NCBI GenBank assembly: GCA_001662425.1
Contig: BDDC01000163.1
Location: 729-64,728, forward strand
Source of the DNA: Chlamydomonas sphaeroides
Taxonomy: Eukaryota > Chlorophyta > Chlorophyceae > Chlamydomonadales > Chlamydomonadaceae
Direction of reading: 5' to 3'
DNA: 64,000 nucleotides
The notes beneath the pieces are model-generated. The model did no database searches. It was not told the DNA's origin and saw only the letters and a list, made by a program, of their open reading frames with translations. This document shows positions 21,501 to 32,527 of this stretch, piece by piece (positions within the stretch are counted from its first letter, which is position 1; every line of letters begins with the position of its first letter). Position numbers and translations under genes: made by a program.

Positions 21501-23816
21501 CGATGACAGGTCCGCTGGCGGCGATGACGGTGGCGCCGGCTTCGGCGGGAGGGGAAGCGGCTCGCAGGCTCTGGAACGCGGGCGTGTCTCGGATGGCCTT
21601 TGCCTGCGGCATGAGAGGTCCGGTGCGTAGTGTGGGGGGAGGGGCAAGGGGCGGGCTTGAGGCCATCACGTCCTTACCCTTCCGGGGGACACACGCTGCA
21701 GCCGGGCAGCCTAGACACGCACTGTCGCGCTGTCGTACTGTCGTACTGTCGTACTCACCATGTGCAGCGCGCCGTACCGGGCCACCTCGGCGCCGCCGTG
21801 GCCGTCGTACACAGCAAACAGGCTCAGCGGCCCGCCCGTGCCTGTCGTGCTGCCGCCGGCCGTACAGCAGGCGGGGCCGTCCGCACCCGAGGCCGGGAGC
21901 GGCTGGCTGCTGCTGCCGGCGGCGGCGCCTGCCGCCGCGGCGGCGGCGGCGGAGGCCGGCGAGTGCCAGCTGTCGTGGGCGCATCCCAGCAGCGGCAGCT
22001 CGGCGCAGTAGGCATCCTCCTGCGACAGGGGCACGGGGGGAGGGCAACAGGCGAGGCCGCATCAGGTGGGGACCATAGCCACCCGCTGTCGCAGGACAGG
22101 CCAAGGGTGCCAAGGGACGGCGAGGTGCGGCTCTCCGCCCTCCGCCCTCTGCACACCCTCGCGAGTCAAAGGCACGTGCTGCCCCCGTTCTCTGCCCCCG
22201 CCAGCTCACCATCGACAGGCGCCAGCCGCGGCCGCTGGCGACGCCGTACGACAGCCCCAGCACCGGCACGGAACTGCGGTGCACGGCCTGCGGTTGGCGG
22301 TTGGGGCGTGTTGGGTGCGGCGGCGGCGGAAGCGAGTCTACGACACGGGGCCGCGCCGCGCTACGGCCTAGCTAGGCTCGCAGCTCCCGGCGAGGGCATA
22401 CGTTTCCCAACCTAAGCTGCTGTAGTCTTCCTCCTGACACTTCCAGTCCCTCGCCATGGCAAGGCAATGAGCACCCACAGACATGCCACGCGCTGCGCGG
22501 GCCTCACCACGCCCAGGGCGCTGCACAGCCGCCGCAGCGCCGCCGCGCCGCGCCGAGGGTGCGCCGACGGAGGACGGCCGCTGCGCGGCCGCGCCTCGCC
22601 GTCACCGCCATCGCCGCCGCCGCCCTGGCCGCTGCCGCCGCCGACAGGCTCGTCGTCGGATCCGCTGGATTCCGGCGACAACGTGCCGCCAGCGTCGCCG
22701 TCGCCGTCGCCGCAGGGTCCGACACTAGCGTTGCTGGTGTCAAGGCTCATCCCGCAGGGGCCGGCGGCGGCCGCGCCGCTGTCGTCGCCCATCTCCGGCT
22801 GGGCCGGCGCCGCCAGTGCGCGGCGCCGCTTGGCTAGGCCGCCGCCCTGGCTCGCTGCCTGCTCCAACGCGCCGTCGTTGCGCACAGCTTGGCCAGATGA
22901 CTCATGACCAGTGCTGCAAACCTGCGGTTGAACGTGCGCCAGCGTCTGCGGGCTGCTGCCACTGCCGTCGGCATGTGGCACCGCCTCCTGGCTCCTGCCG
23001 TCAGCGTCGGCGGCGGCCTGCTCGTGGAAGGCGGGGGAGCGCTTCCGCTGCGCCGTCGCCGCCGCCGCTGGCTGCTGCTGGTCGCGGCGTTGGGCCGCCT
23101 GCGCCGGCAGCATGTCGCTCACGGAGCGGGCTGCTCCGAAGTAGGCGGCGCGCAGGAGCTGCAGCACGGATGGCTTGGGTAGGTTGAACTGCAGGGAGAA
23201 ACGGGAGAGGAGGGGCCGGGCACAGGCACAGCAGCCGCAGCGGTCAGATGACTAAGAGTTCGGCGGGCGCGGGGCGCAGGGTGCGGGACCGTCAGCAGCG
23301 CAGCATGCGGCCGTGGTGCGCACCTTTGCGGCGATGGCGGCAGGGATGGGGGAGCCATCAGTCGGAGGGGAGGCCTGGGGCAGGGTGGAGACGCAGCGTG
23401 GATGGCGACGTTTGACGAAAGGCGCCAAGGAGGCGCAGAAGGCGTCGTCTGCCAGGTGGCCCAATGTATTGAGATTCCAGCAATGAGCGGGCTGCCCGCA
23501 CGTGCGCCGCACGGGTTGCCGTGTTGGCGCAACTGCACGCTTGACGGTTCGCGATGTTGTGCAAAGCCGAGCGACCCTCGGAACGCGTCGCTTCCTCTCC
23601 GGTGGCCCCAGCCTCATGCTCAAATCGTACCGAGCAGCTGGCGTGCGGCGCAGGGCCGGTCGCTGGCTCTTCGTCGATGACTGAATCCGCGCTGGCGTCG
23701 CCAGAGAACAGCTCCGGCCAGACTCCACGACGCACTGCTTGTATTGCAACCGCTTTCGTCCAGGGGTCCAAGAGGACGTCGCCGCTTGGCAGCTCCAAGG
23801 GCGCAGGTTTGGCCAT
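18544..23816 (-). CDS. PP2C-type (PPM) protein phosphatase with long insertions
   Basis: The start is the ATG at 23816 (MAKPAPLELPSGDVLLDPWT) and the stop is at 18544. A non-catalytic N-terminal extension of over 300 residues includes PKPSVLQLLRAAYFGAARSV and a low-complexity stretch. The catalytic signatures follow in order: SYGVASGRGWRLSMEDAY; SLFAVYDGHGGAEVARYGAL; a Pro/Ser/Thr/Ala-rich insertion of about 100 residues; ALVGRTGIALAAVGDSR; LVPLSVDHKGSDPREMSRVL; SASGRVCGELDMSRALGDAD; LLLATDGLWNVLSSEQV; TAYDNVSVLIVLL. The metal-binding aspartates (MED, DGHGG, DG, DN) are present; DGLWN replaces the common DGxWD. A Val/Glu/Gly-rich tail of about 200 residues follows the phosphatase fold. It should be a Mg2+/Mn2+-dependent Ser/Thr phosphatase. 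Its substrate is unknown, and neither a signal peptide nor a clear transit peptide was seen. Confidence 0.9.
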
Positions 23817-24777
23817 CTGGTCGCTGCACTACTAACGGGCATGCAACATGCCGGTCCGTGTGACTTTAGGACATGCGTCGCAATGTGACTATCACAGTGC
23901 TTCAATGCGAGTAAGCTGAGTAAGCCATGAACTTATTAAAGCTCGAATCGCTCAGTCATGGACTCGTAGCTCTGGCAAGTCACAAAGCGGCCAGGCAAAG
24001 GGTTGCGATCGGCCAAGGAAATGGCGCGTAACTCATGCACGCGCCTTGCAGGGTTCGGCGGTTTGGTCGCTTCCGGCCCGGCCACCCCCCGTTTCCCCCG
24101 GTCCTCAGGCCGACGCCGACACATGCCGCCGTTGGCACACCACCGAACGCCCCCCCCGCGCACCTGCTGCGTGCTGCAGCGCGTTGCAAACGCACACCTG
24201 TGCACCAATGTGGCAAAGTATGTAAGACGTGCCGCCCCACCCTGCCCGCAGCTCAGCAAGCCAAAACCTTTCCACTTGCCTAACAAATCGCAACAGCACG
24301 TGTGCCTGACGAGCACACACAGAAGCCGAACATGGACTCGGCCAACATCGAGAGCTCCCGCCAAACGCCGCAATCACGCAAACCAGACCACGTCACCGGG
24401 TCACGCCACTCAGTAACAGCCCATGTCAGCACCTTTCCAGTATAGCTTATTGCTCTGATGGCAAAGCCAAGCATCGTACCTAGCTCACAGTCCCACTGTC
24501 ACGCCATGCGTGCCACCCTCCACCACCGTGCCCTCCCGAACAATTCGCTAGCCCGCCATGCCGCTCGCCCCCGGACAGCATTCGATGCACTCGCAAGGTA
24601 AGCCACACCGTCCGCGCACAGGATTCTGTTATACTTAACCCTTGAACACCCAGGCGTACCACACAACCGCACAGAGCTTGAAACCCCTTGCCACGCCACC
24701 CGCATGGGTCGCCAAGCAATAGCCCAGGACCGGGCCGGGGCCGCCTGCCACACGCAGTGCATGGCCACGCAGCGCCC
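23817..24777. other. Intergenic: PP2C upstream region and TLC gene 3'UTR
   Basis: There is 0.96 kb between two minus-strand genes. It should hold the 3'UTR of the TLC-domain gene and the promoter and 5'UTR of the PP2C gene. It is less GC-rich than the flanking genes. No TGTAA on the minus strand, tRNA or convincing exon was seen. Confidence 0.5.
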
Positions 24778-27586
24778 TCAGCTGCGCTCCGTGCCGTCAC
24801 ACGCGCCGCCGCCGCCACCGCCGGGCACGGGCCCCTTGCCTGGCGCCAACGCCGCCCTGCCACCAGCTGACGCCGACGCGCAGCACCCCGCCACCGGCGC
24901 CGCCGCCACGACCGCCAGCGGCGGGATCGCCGCTGCGGGCCCGGGCTCCGATTGCCGCGAGGCCCAGGCGCGCAGCTGCAGCACCGGCTGCGGCCCCGCG
25001 ATGGAAGCGGGCCCGGCGGCGGCTTTGCAGTCGTCGGCGGCGGCGCAGCAGGCTGCGTGCGCCGCGGTCTCCGCCGCCTCGACGGCCGCCGAGCCCTTGC
25101 TCAGGCGCCGCGGCGCGAGGCCGTACCCCGGTCCGTCGCCTGCCTGTGCCTGCTCCACGCCTTTGGCCCCCACGCCCTGAGCCTCCATGCGCTGGGCCGC
25201 CGCGTCTACGCCCTTGACGTCTCCGGACGCCGCCTGGCGCAAGACCCTGGGGACGTGGGGCACGCGCGGGCAAGGCGGCAGCAACCCCTGGACGGTCTGG
25301 CACGGGCCCACGAGCAAGCGCCAGTAGCTGCACACGCGTGATGCAGGCCCCGCTGGCGGTGGGCGGCGCCGCCGCACGCGGGCTGCACGCTGACGTGTCC
25401 CTTGGGTGCACTCCTACAGGTGCCCACCATGCACAGGCTGAGGGTGCACCCCGCACATGGGCCGCGTTATCACGACTCAAATGAACTGACAACAACTTGA
25501 CGTACTGGTAACATATTTATGAGCACATGGCCGGCAACGAGGCGCACCTGAGGGTGGCGGCGAACCACACCCACTGCATGCCCACCAGCGCCAGCAGCAG
25601 CGCGGTGGCGGTGCCGTAGGTGGCGGGGAAGTGGGTCAGGATGCGCGGCACGGTGCCGGGTATGTGGCGCAGCGCGATGGGCAGCAGCACGGCCGGGAAG
25701 AGCGCGACGCGCGAGATCGCAAAGACGGCGGTGAAGGCGACGAAGGAAGCCAGCGCCAGCGGCCTGCGGGGGGCGGTGAAAGCCGCGGGGCCCGGAGAAT
25801 GCGTGTGGGTGCGGCCTGTGCTGGGTGCCGAGCACAGCTCATGCGCAGCTCGGGCCCGGCGCTGCGGGCAGCGCCGACGGGCGCATTTGAGTGGTGCCGA
25901 GTTCCAAGCGCTGAGGTTTTGACGTTTGCGCTGCCGGTGCCGGTGCCACGCCGGCGACCAAGCCCAAGGATAGATTCCTAGATGGCCGCACCAACGGCAC
26001 GCTGCTTGGAGAGCCTGGGCGCCGGGCGCCCCCCGATCCAACGGGCCCACGTCACACAGCAACCCGGGTTCTGGCTGCGCCCGGCTGCTGGGGCCAAGGC
26101 AGGCACCCCTGGTTTCAAAGGGAAAAAGGCAACCCCGCCGGTGCGCACCTGTTGCCGGTGTGGTGCGCGAGCTTGGACAGGTGCAGCAGCGGCGTGGAGC
26201 AGTTGAGCAGCGCCAGCAGCAGCACGCCGGTGCGGTGGAAGGAGAAGACGTACGACACCAGCAGCAGCGCCAGCGAGGCGCCGTGGTGCAGCACCATGAG
26301 CGGCGCGTCGGGCAGGCCCACGCCTGGGGCAGGAGCCGGTGGTGGCGGCGGTGGGGTGGCAGCATGGCGTGTGGCGCGTGGAGGCGCGAAAGCAGACGAG
26401 GGCATGGAGCGGGTCGGGCCTGCGGCGGTTGCCAATTGCGCGTCGACAGGGTTGCGCGTGCCTGGCCGGCCGCTGCTCACTCCGGACACTCACATCACCG
26501 GCCGCTGCTCAGTGCTCACTCAACTCACGGGTAGTGCTATGACGCGGCTACATTACGCCACGGCATGGTGACGGGAGCGCAGTGCACGCGACCCAACCCC
26601 AATCCCAACCCACCCAGCCTGTGCTTGGCCAGCAGGTGCAGGTACCAGGCCGTCTCGCCGCGGTAGTACCACCGCACTAGGCCCGGCAGCGGCACCAGCG
26701 GCCAGCCCGCCAGGCAGGGCGATGTGTCGAGCGGCAGCCAGCGGGGGCAGCCGCCGTTGCTGCCGAGGGCCGCAGCACAGGAGGCGCGGCAAGTTGGGCT
26801 GGGCAGCTGCCGGCTGGCTGCAAGCTTTTGCGTGCGGTAGGTTGTTCCAGGGCCGCCAGGCCGCCAGCGCGGGCGCTGCCACCGCACCTGAAGGCCACGC
26901 ATAGCCATCCCCATAGCAACAGCGCCGAGCCGCCGCCTAGGGTCCAGCAGCCTTCGGCCCAGCGAAGGTCGCGACAGCTGGCGCCGGCCTGTGCCGCCGC
27001 CGTGGCGGCAGTGGCGGCCGGCTGCGACGGTTGCGCCGCCGCCGCCGCGGCCTTGGGCCGGCACATAAGCTTTGGGCGCCTGAGGTAAGCATCGCGAGGG
27101 GGGGCATGCTAGGCAAGTGGGCATTGGGGTGAGCGGGCTGTGATGGGTTGTGGGCTGGTGGCGGCTGTCCGTGCAAGACCCTGGCGGCTTGAGTGCGTTA
27201 AGAAGTCCGGCGCCCGAGTCCTCCTGTGCTCGGTCCCGGCTTAGGCCGTCTTGGAGCAACACTGCTGTACAGCGGGCGCTCACCCGCCGTGGCAGTTAGC
27301 GTTGCCGTCGGCGTCTTTAGGCATGGGGGCATCGCCGGTGACGCCATCTCGCTTGGGGCTTAGAGCTGGCGTTGGAGAGAGTACCCATTGGACGAAGGCC
27401 AGGCGCAGGAGGCACAGCCCGGCAAAGCCCGCGAGGCTGGGGCCGAGCAGGTCCCACAGCTGGCCGTAAGCTAAAAAGTCCTCGCGCCTCGCTCGCACCC
27501 AGCCCTGGTACACGCTGTCTGAAGTGGGGACGATTGCCCCAAACAAGTCGAGCTCGAAGAGATAGCGCTGTAGATACTGCGTCATT
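24778..27586 (-). CDS. TLC-domain membrane protein (TRAM/LAG1/CLN8 superfamily, TLCD4-like)
   Basis: The start is the ATG at 27586 (MTQYLQRYLFELDLFGAIVP) and the stop is at 24778. Hydrophobic helices follow in order: LLGPSLAGFAGLCLLRLAFV; WTLGGGSALLLWGWLCVAF; WPLVPLPGLVRWYYRGETAW; LMVLHHGASLALLLVSYVFS; TGVLLLALLNCSTPLLHLSK; SFVAFTAVFAISRVALFPAV; ATALLLALVGMQWVWFAATL. The His pair (VLHHG) is the hallmark of TLC domains, but the acidic HDxSD-type segment of ceramide synthases is replaced by LNCSTP, which resembles TLCD4/TMEM56-type proteins. Canonical ceramide synthase activity is therefore doubtful. After the last helix (SYWRLLVGPCQTVQG) comes a soluble Ala/Gly-rich tail of about 180 residues. 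The protein is probably in the endoplasmic reticulum or another endomembrane, with a lipid-related role inferred from the superfamily only. Confidence 0.85.
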
Positions 27587-28138
27587 GCGGATGGCGAGAC
27601 GGGGTCCAGAGCGGGTCCAGCGAACTTGCAGGGTTTGCGTCGGCCCGTCGGGTGCGCCAACGACGACGCTAGCCGGCGCAAGGTTGTCTGCAGGGCCGAC
27701 GCCCCGTCTGCCGCGCGCGGACGCTCTCGGGAGCGCCGATGTCAGATAAGTCCCGGCCGAAAGCTCCGACGCTCGCTCCCAGGAGCTGCCGGACGCCAGA
27801 GACGGATAGACGGTATCCTCGATCGTCGACTACCGCCGCCTCGCAAGGTCGGGCTCCGGGTTGTAGGGAACCTGCACGCGGTGCTGCTGCGAACTTGAGG
27901 AGCTCAAGGCAACGGACACCAGCGACGACGTTGTGCTCTTCCAAATATCGCAGTATGTCGATAGGACTTGTGCACTGGAACTCGCATCCGGGTTACCGCC
28001 TTTAACGACCTCAACCGACCGGTTGCATGCACTCCAGCATTGGTGGCCTTGCAGCCCGATTTGGCCCACCCAATTGGATAAGCGCACCACCGCCTTCCCA
28101 ACCCACGGAACGCCGGCCTTTAAGCACAACTCGGCGAA
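27587..28138. promoter_or_regulatory. Divergent promoter region, TLC gene / ovothiol methyltransferase
   Basis: This 552-bp spacer separates two head-to-head genes and must hold both promoters and 5'UTRs. No TATA-like box or other element stands out clearly. Confidence 0.5.
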
Positions 28139-30964
28139 ATGGCCGCGATACTTGCCGCGGGGTTAGGCGCTGGCCTGACCCTAGCCACTCAGCAGCTGCT
28201 AGCGCGTCTGTCCAAGCGCCAGGCGTCTGCCAGCAAGGGCGACGACGTCCAGGAGCGGTCCACCACTTCCTCGGCCGGCGGCGGTGCCGCAGCCTATGAG
28301 ACGAAGAAGGCCGTCGATGGTGCGATAAGTGACGGCTGCGCTTCAGCGGTCGGGCGAGGAAGCGGCAGGGCGGTTTATGTGTGGTCATCGGCACCCGGCA
28401 TGTTTGCGTCAGCACCAAACACACACACCTTCCCAATCCCGGCCCCCGATGTACCCCTCAGAGTACCTGCAGTTCCACTTCGCCGCGCCGGAGGACCTGC
28501 TGCCGTACGCCAACGGCCCCAAGGTGCGGCCGGGGCCCCTGTGAAGAGGCGCCCAGCAGCACCCTGCGATGCGGGCGCCCCCACGTTTACTGGGCACGCC
28601 AAGCGCCCACCCCAGCTCACAGCGTTGCGCAGTGCAGTCCCAGCAGTGCTACAGATCACGCGACCCCCTCTAACGCTGTTGCTTGCTACCTGCTGAAGCC
28701 CAGCCCCAGCCTCACGCCCGCGCCGCCCTCGGCCCTTGGCCCGCTGCCCCCGTGGTCGCGCACACCCGCAGGAGGCGCTCGCGTTCACCTCCCGCCTCGC
28801 GCAGCTGTGCGAGAAGCACTGCGAGGTGAGGCCCCCGCGAGAGCGGCAACACTGATCGCAGCCGCCTCTGCGGCCGCGCGCCCCGCCGTGCCCGCGCCCC
28901 TCTGCACCGCCTCCGCTCCCGCGCACGCGGCATCACCAGCCCACGTCCGCACCCGCACGGCAGCACGCCCGGCCGCCTCTGCTGCCCGCGGGCCTCGCCC
29001 GACCCACATCGCCCGTCGCGGAGCTGCCAAGGCCTTTTCCTTGTCAAGCTGCGTGCCCATGTGTGGCCAGCACCGTCGGCTGCAGCATCAGCGGCGCGGT
29101 GCCCCCCGACTGTCCAAGCCGCGCGACCATGCTCGCCCGTGATACGGCAGCAGCAGCTGTGCAGGCCAGGACGCAGCCGCATCGCCATATGGGCATGCAC
29201 GCAGGTGCTTGGGACGCCTGGGATGGCTGCCCGCCCGCCCGCCCTGGTCCCAGCGCTGCATGCCGTCTTCCTGGCGTAGCGCAGAGCGCCGCTTTGCGCA
29301 CCCGCAGCCAGCTGGCGGCCTCCTTGGACGCGAGCCGCATGCGCTACCTGGCTGCATGGCCGGTCGGCTGCGGTTGCTAGCGTGTGCGAGGGCTGCCACG
29401 CACCCGCGCAGCGCAGCGATGCGGTGATAGCAGACCAGCACTCAACAAACCAGCCCGCTCACGCTCCCACACCGTCGCGCGTGTCCCCAGGCGCTGCGGG
29501 ACTTCACGGGCGAGCGCGCCGACCCGGTGGCTCTGGACCTGGGCTGCGCGGTGGGCGGCGCCGCCTTCGAGCTGGCGCGGGCCTTCCCCCACGTGCTGGG
29601 CATTGACTACAGCCACCACTTTGTGGACGCTGCCGAGGTGGGCCCGGGCGTCGAGTGGATGGCGCGTGGCTGGGTTGCTGCGTGCAGGAAGCCATCGGGT
29701 GCCGACCTGCTCCTTCACACCAGGCCATGAGCCCCTGCCCCTGCGTTCATCCCTGCCTTTGCCCTGCTTCTTCCCTGCCCCGCTCGTCCCACCCCCACCC
29801 GCAGGCCATGAAGGCCAAGGGCTTTGCCGAGTACGAGGCGGTGGTGGAGGGCGACATCATGGCCACCTGCATGGCTGCCGTGCCCTCGGACATCGACCGT
29901 AGCCGGGTGCGCTTTATGCAGGTGAGAGTACGGGACGGGCAGGGGGAGGGGGAAGGGAGGGCGATGGCACGGATGGGAGGGGTCGCGCCGCCAGTCAGCA
30001 GTCGGGCTGGCGGTTCCTAGCGCCGGTTCGCCAAGCGGCCCCGCGACGGCGCCTCGTCGCTCTGGCGCCCGTGGCAAGCCGCGCCTGCCCGACCTGAGCG
30101 CCGGCAGAGCGCCCGACCCTGTCCGCTCCCTTTGTCTGCGCCACCTGCCCTCCCCGCTCAGGGCGACGCGTGCGCGCTGCCCTCGGACCTGGCCTCCCTG
30201 GACTGCGTGCTGGCGGCCAACCTGCTGTGCCGCCTGCCCAACCCGCAAGCCTTCCTGGCGCGTTGCCGCACGTGAGGCGGCCTCGGGGGCTGTCGGGCAG
30301 CGTGCGAGCTGGGGACAGGGGGCTGGCGCGCACGGTGACAAGGGGAGGTGTGAGCGGCCGTCCGCGAGGACGGGTGGCGATGTGGCCACAGCGGGTCGGG
30401 ATCGGCCTGCTGCGCACAAGACCCTCACAAGGCCCAGCGGCGGCCGAATGGTGCTTTGGGTGATGTGTCTGACCCGGCCCGTGCGCTGTCCCTGCTCTGC
30501 CCCGCCTGCGGTCGCTTGACCTGCCGCTGCTGCCCCCAGGCTGATCAAGCCGGGCGGCGTGCTGGTGCTTGTGTCGCCCTACTCGTGGCTCAAGGGCTGG
30601 ACCGACAAGGACAAGTGGCTCGGCGGCTACTACAAGGTGCGGCGGAGGGGCCGCAGGACGGCAGGGCGGGGGGCACGATCTGTTGAGAGATTTCTGTTGA
30701 GGGGCGTCGTGAACCCTACGCGGCGTGCCGCTGCCGCCCGCCGACCGCGCCAACCCACTGTGTCGCCTCGCTTGCCCCACACCCCACACCCCACAGGACG
30801 GCAAGCCAGTGCGCACGTCGGACACCATTGCGGCCGCGCTGTCGCCCGACTTTGAGCTGGTGGCGCAGGAGGACGTGCCCTTCCTCATCCGCGAGCACGC
30901 GCGCAAGTTCCAGTGGGGCTGCTCGCACGCCGTGGTGTGGAAGCGCAAGGGCCGCTCGCTGTAA
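28139..30964 (+). CDS. Putative 4-mercaptohistidine N1-methyltransferase (ovothiol biosynthesis), stand-alone
   Basis: Eight exons: 28139-28319, 28462-28523, 28772-28825, 29491-29637, 29805-29921, 30162-30271, 30540-30636 and 30797-30964, all phase-consistent; stop TAA. The protein collinearly matches the C-terminal SAM-methyltransferase domain of OvoA-type 5-histidylcysteine sulfoxide synthases: EYLQFHFAAPEDLLPYANGP, the SAM-binding ALDLGCAVGGAAFELARAF, VLGIDYSHHFVDAA, VRFMQGDACALPSDLASLDC, VLAANLLCRLPNPQAFLARC, LIKPGGVLVLVSPYSWLKGW, KWLGGYYKDGKPVRTSDTI, and EDVPFLIREHARKFQWGCSH. The reaction would be N-methylation of 5-thiohistidine (4-mercaptohistidine) to ovothiol A using SAM. Here the domain is free: the N-terminus (MAAILAAGLGAGLTLATQQL) looks like a short hydrophobic or targeting segment, not the sulfoxide synthase. 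No ovoA gene lies in the window. The family assignment is strong; the exact substrate is inferred. Confidence 0.88.
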
Positions 30965-32527
30965 GCCCCGCTGCGGGGGCACGCGGTGCGGTCGTGGGCC
31001 TGCTCGCGCTGGGGGCCTGGGGTGGTTGTGGGTTTGGGTTGGAGCGCGCCAGGGGCGGAAGGTGGGCAGCCCGCGACCTGGGCAGCAAGGATGTCTGGGC
31101 TAGCCGGTGCGAGGGGAGGCTAGGAGGCGGGTGTGTGCATGCCAATGGCGGCCGGGCGGGCGCTTGTGGGGGCCAAGGCCCAGGTGCGCTGCGATACGTC
31201 GCGCTGGGCGGCTGTTGGGGTCACGGCAATGGCGGGCTTGTGTGGCGCCCCTGCGCCACAAGGCGTGTGGTGTGTGAGCGAACGCTGCGCTCGGGCCCCA
31301 GCACGGCATTGCGTTACCCTCCCACGGACATGCGGTGCTGGTGCTGCCATGTTGGCCGGGGCTGCGCTCGCGGGTGCTGGGCCCGGAGGCAGCCATGCCA
31401 AGCAGGCCATGGGCCACTGGGCAAAGTGCAATTGAGCCAAAAGGCGGTACGTTACAGCGGGGGTTGCCGTAGCGGGCGCATGTGCCCTGCGATCTTGCAA
31501 GGCTCCGTCGTCGCTGCACAGGCTCGCACCCACGCGCCGTCAGGCACGCAACACGCGAACCGGTTGCCGATGCCAATGGACAGTGGACATCAGTGCGTCC
31601 ACCCAGCCACCGGGGGGCGGGTTAGGCTGCGGTGCCCACCCTCTTGGCAGGCTGCCATCCAGCGGGCCACACGGTCAGATACCGCATGCATGAAAGAATG
31701 ACACACGAGGGGCCGGCAAGGCAAGGCCCAACGTGTGCGTGCGGTAAAGGTCCGAGCAAAGTCAGGTCTAACGTCAGTGAGAAGTTGATGCCGCCTGACG
31801 CTATATACACGCATACGACACACAATCCACTGTGTGCTGCTGCCGCACACAGCAGCACCAGAGACACGCATGTATGCGCATACACGCACACTGCACGCCC
31901 GCTGCGCCCGCCCTTGCGGCGGCAAGCAGTGGTGTGGCCCCGGCAGCGCATTGCGGCGAGCACGGGGCCCATAACCACGAAGGGGCAACATGTAGACGGT
32001 TGTCGACAAAGGCGCAAAGAACAATAATGATTGCTTGCCGCACGGATCTGGCAAGCCTCAGCGCACCAGCCAATACAACAAAACACGCACGCGTGATGTC
32101 GCTGCCCCAGGGGTGGGGCTGGGGGCAGCATGGCCGTGCCAGACGGCGCTAAAGCCAAGTTATGCCGCGTTGTGCCCCGTCAAGGGGCTCGCCTCCATGG
32201 GCGCAGTCCGTACACTACTAATAGTAGTCATTGCCAGGTGTCGCAGTCACGAGTCGCAGCCAAAATCGCAAGCTCTTGTGCCCAGGGGGCCTGGGGGTCT
32301 CTCCACTGCCACTCACTGCTAGCTTAACTGCAGCCGCTCGCCCCCTGCATCGCTCATCCGTGCTGCTAGCTGCAAAAATCATTGCTGCCGATTACGTACA
32401 AGGGGAGGTCCTGCACTGCCGCCGCCCTGCTCGCCACCCTGCATTTTGATCAGCATCACCGGCCACGCGGCCGCTCCACCTTGTCCCTGCTCCAAGTCTT
32501 GCTTGCAACGTTGTCCCCTTCCTCGCC
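30965..32527. other. Convergent intergenic region, nothing recognised
   Basis: There are 1.56 kb between the plus-strand ovothiol methyltransferase and the minus-strand Ser/Pro-rich gene. Both 3'UTRs should lie here. No TGTAA was found on the plus strand apart from the one overlapping the stop itself. Open frames exist on both strands but none carries a motif or splice-consistent continuation. Confidence 0.45.

Noticed and set aside
21119..22078. Plus-strand frame of 319 residues over the PP2C gene
   Set aside because: Antisense to exons with firm PP2C motifs (DGHGG, the MEDAY exon).
24797..25495. Arg/Gly-rich minus-strand frame of 232 residues
   Set aside because: Out-of-frame reading of the TLC gene's last exon; the correct frame continues the TLC domain (SYWRLLVGPCQTVQG).
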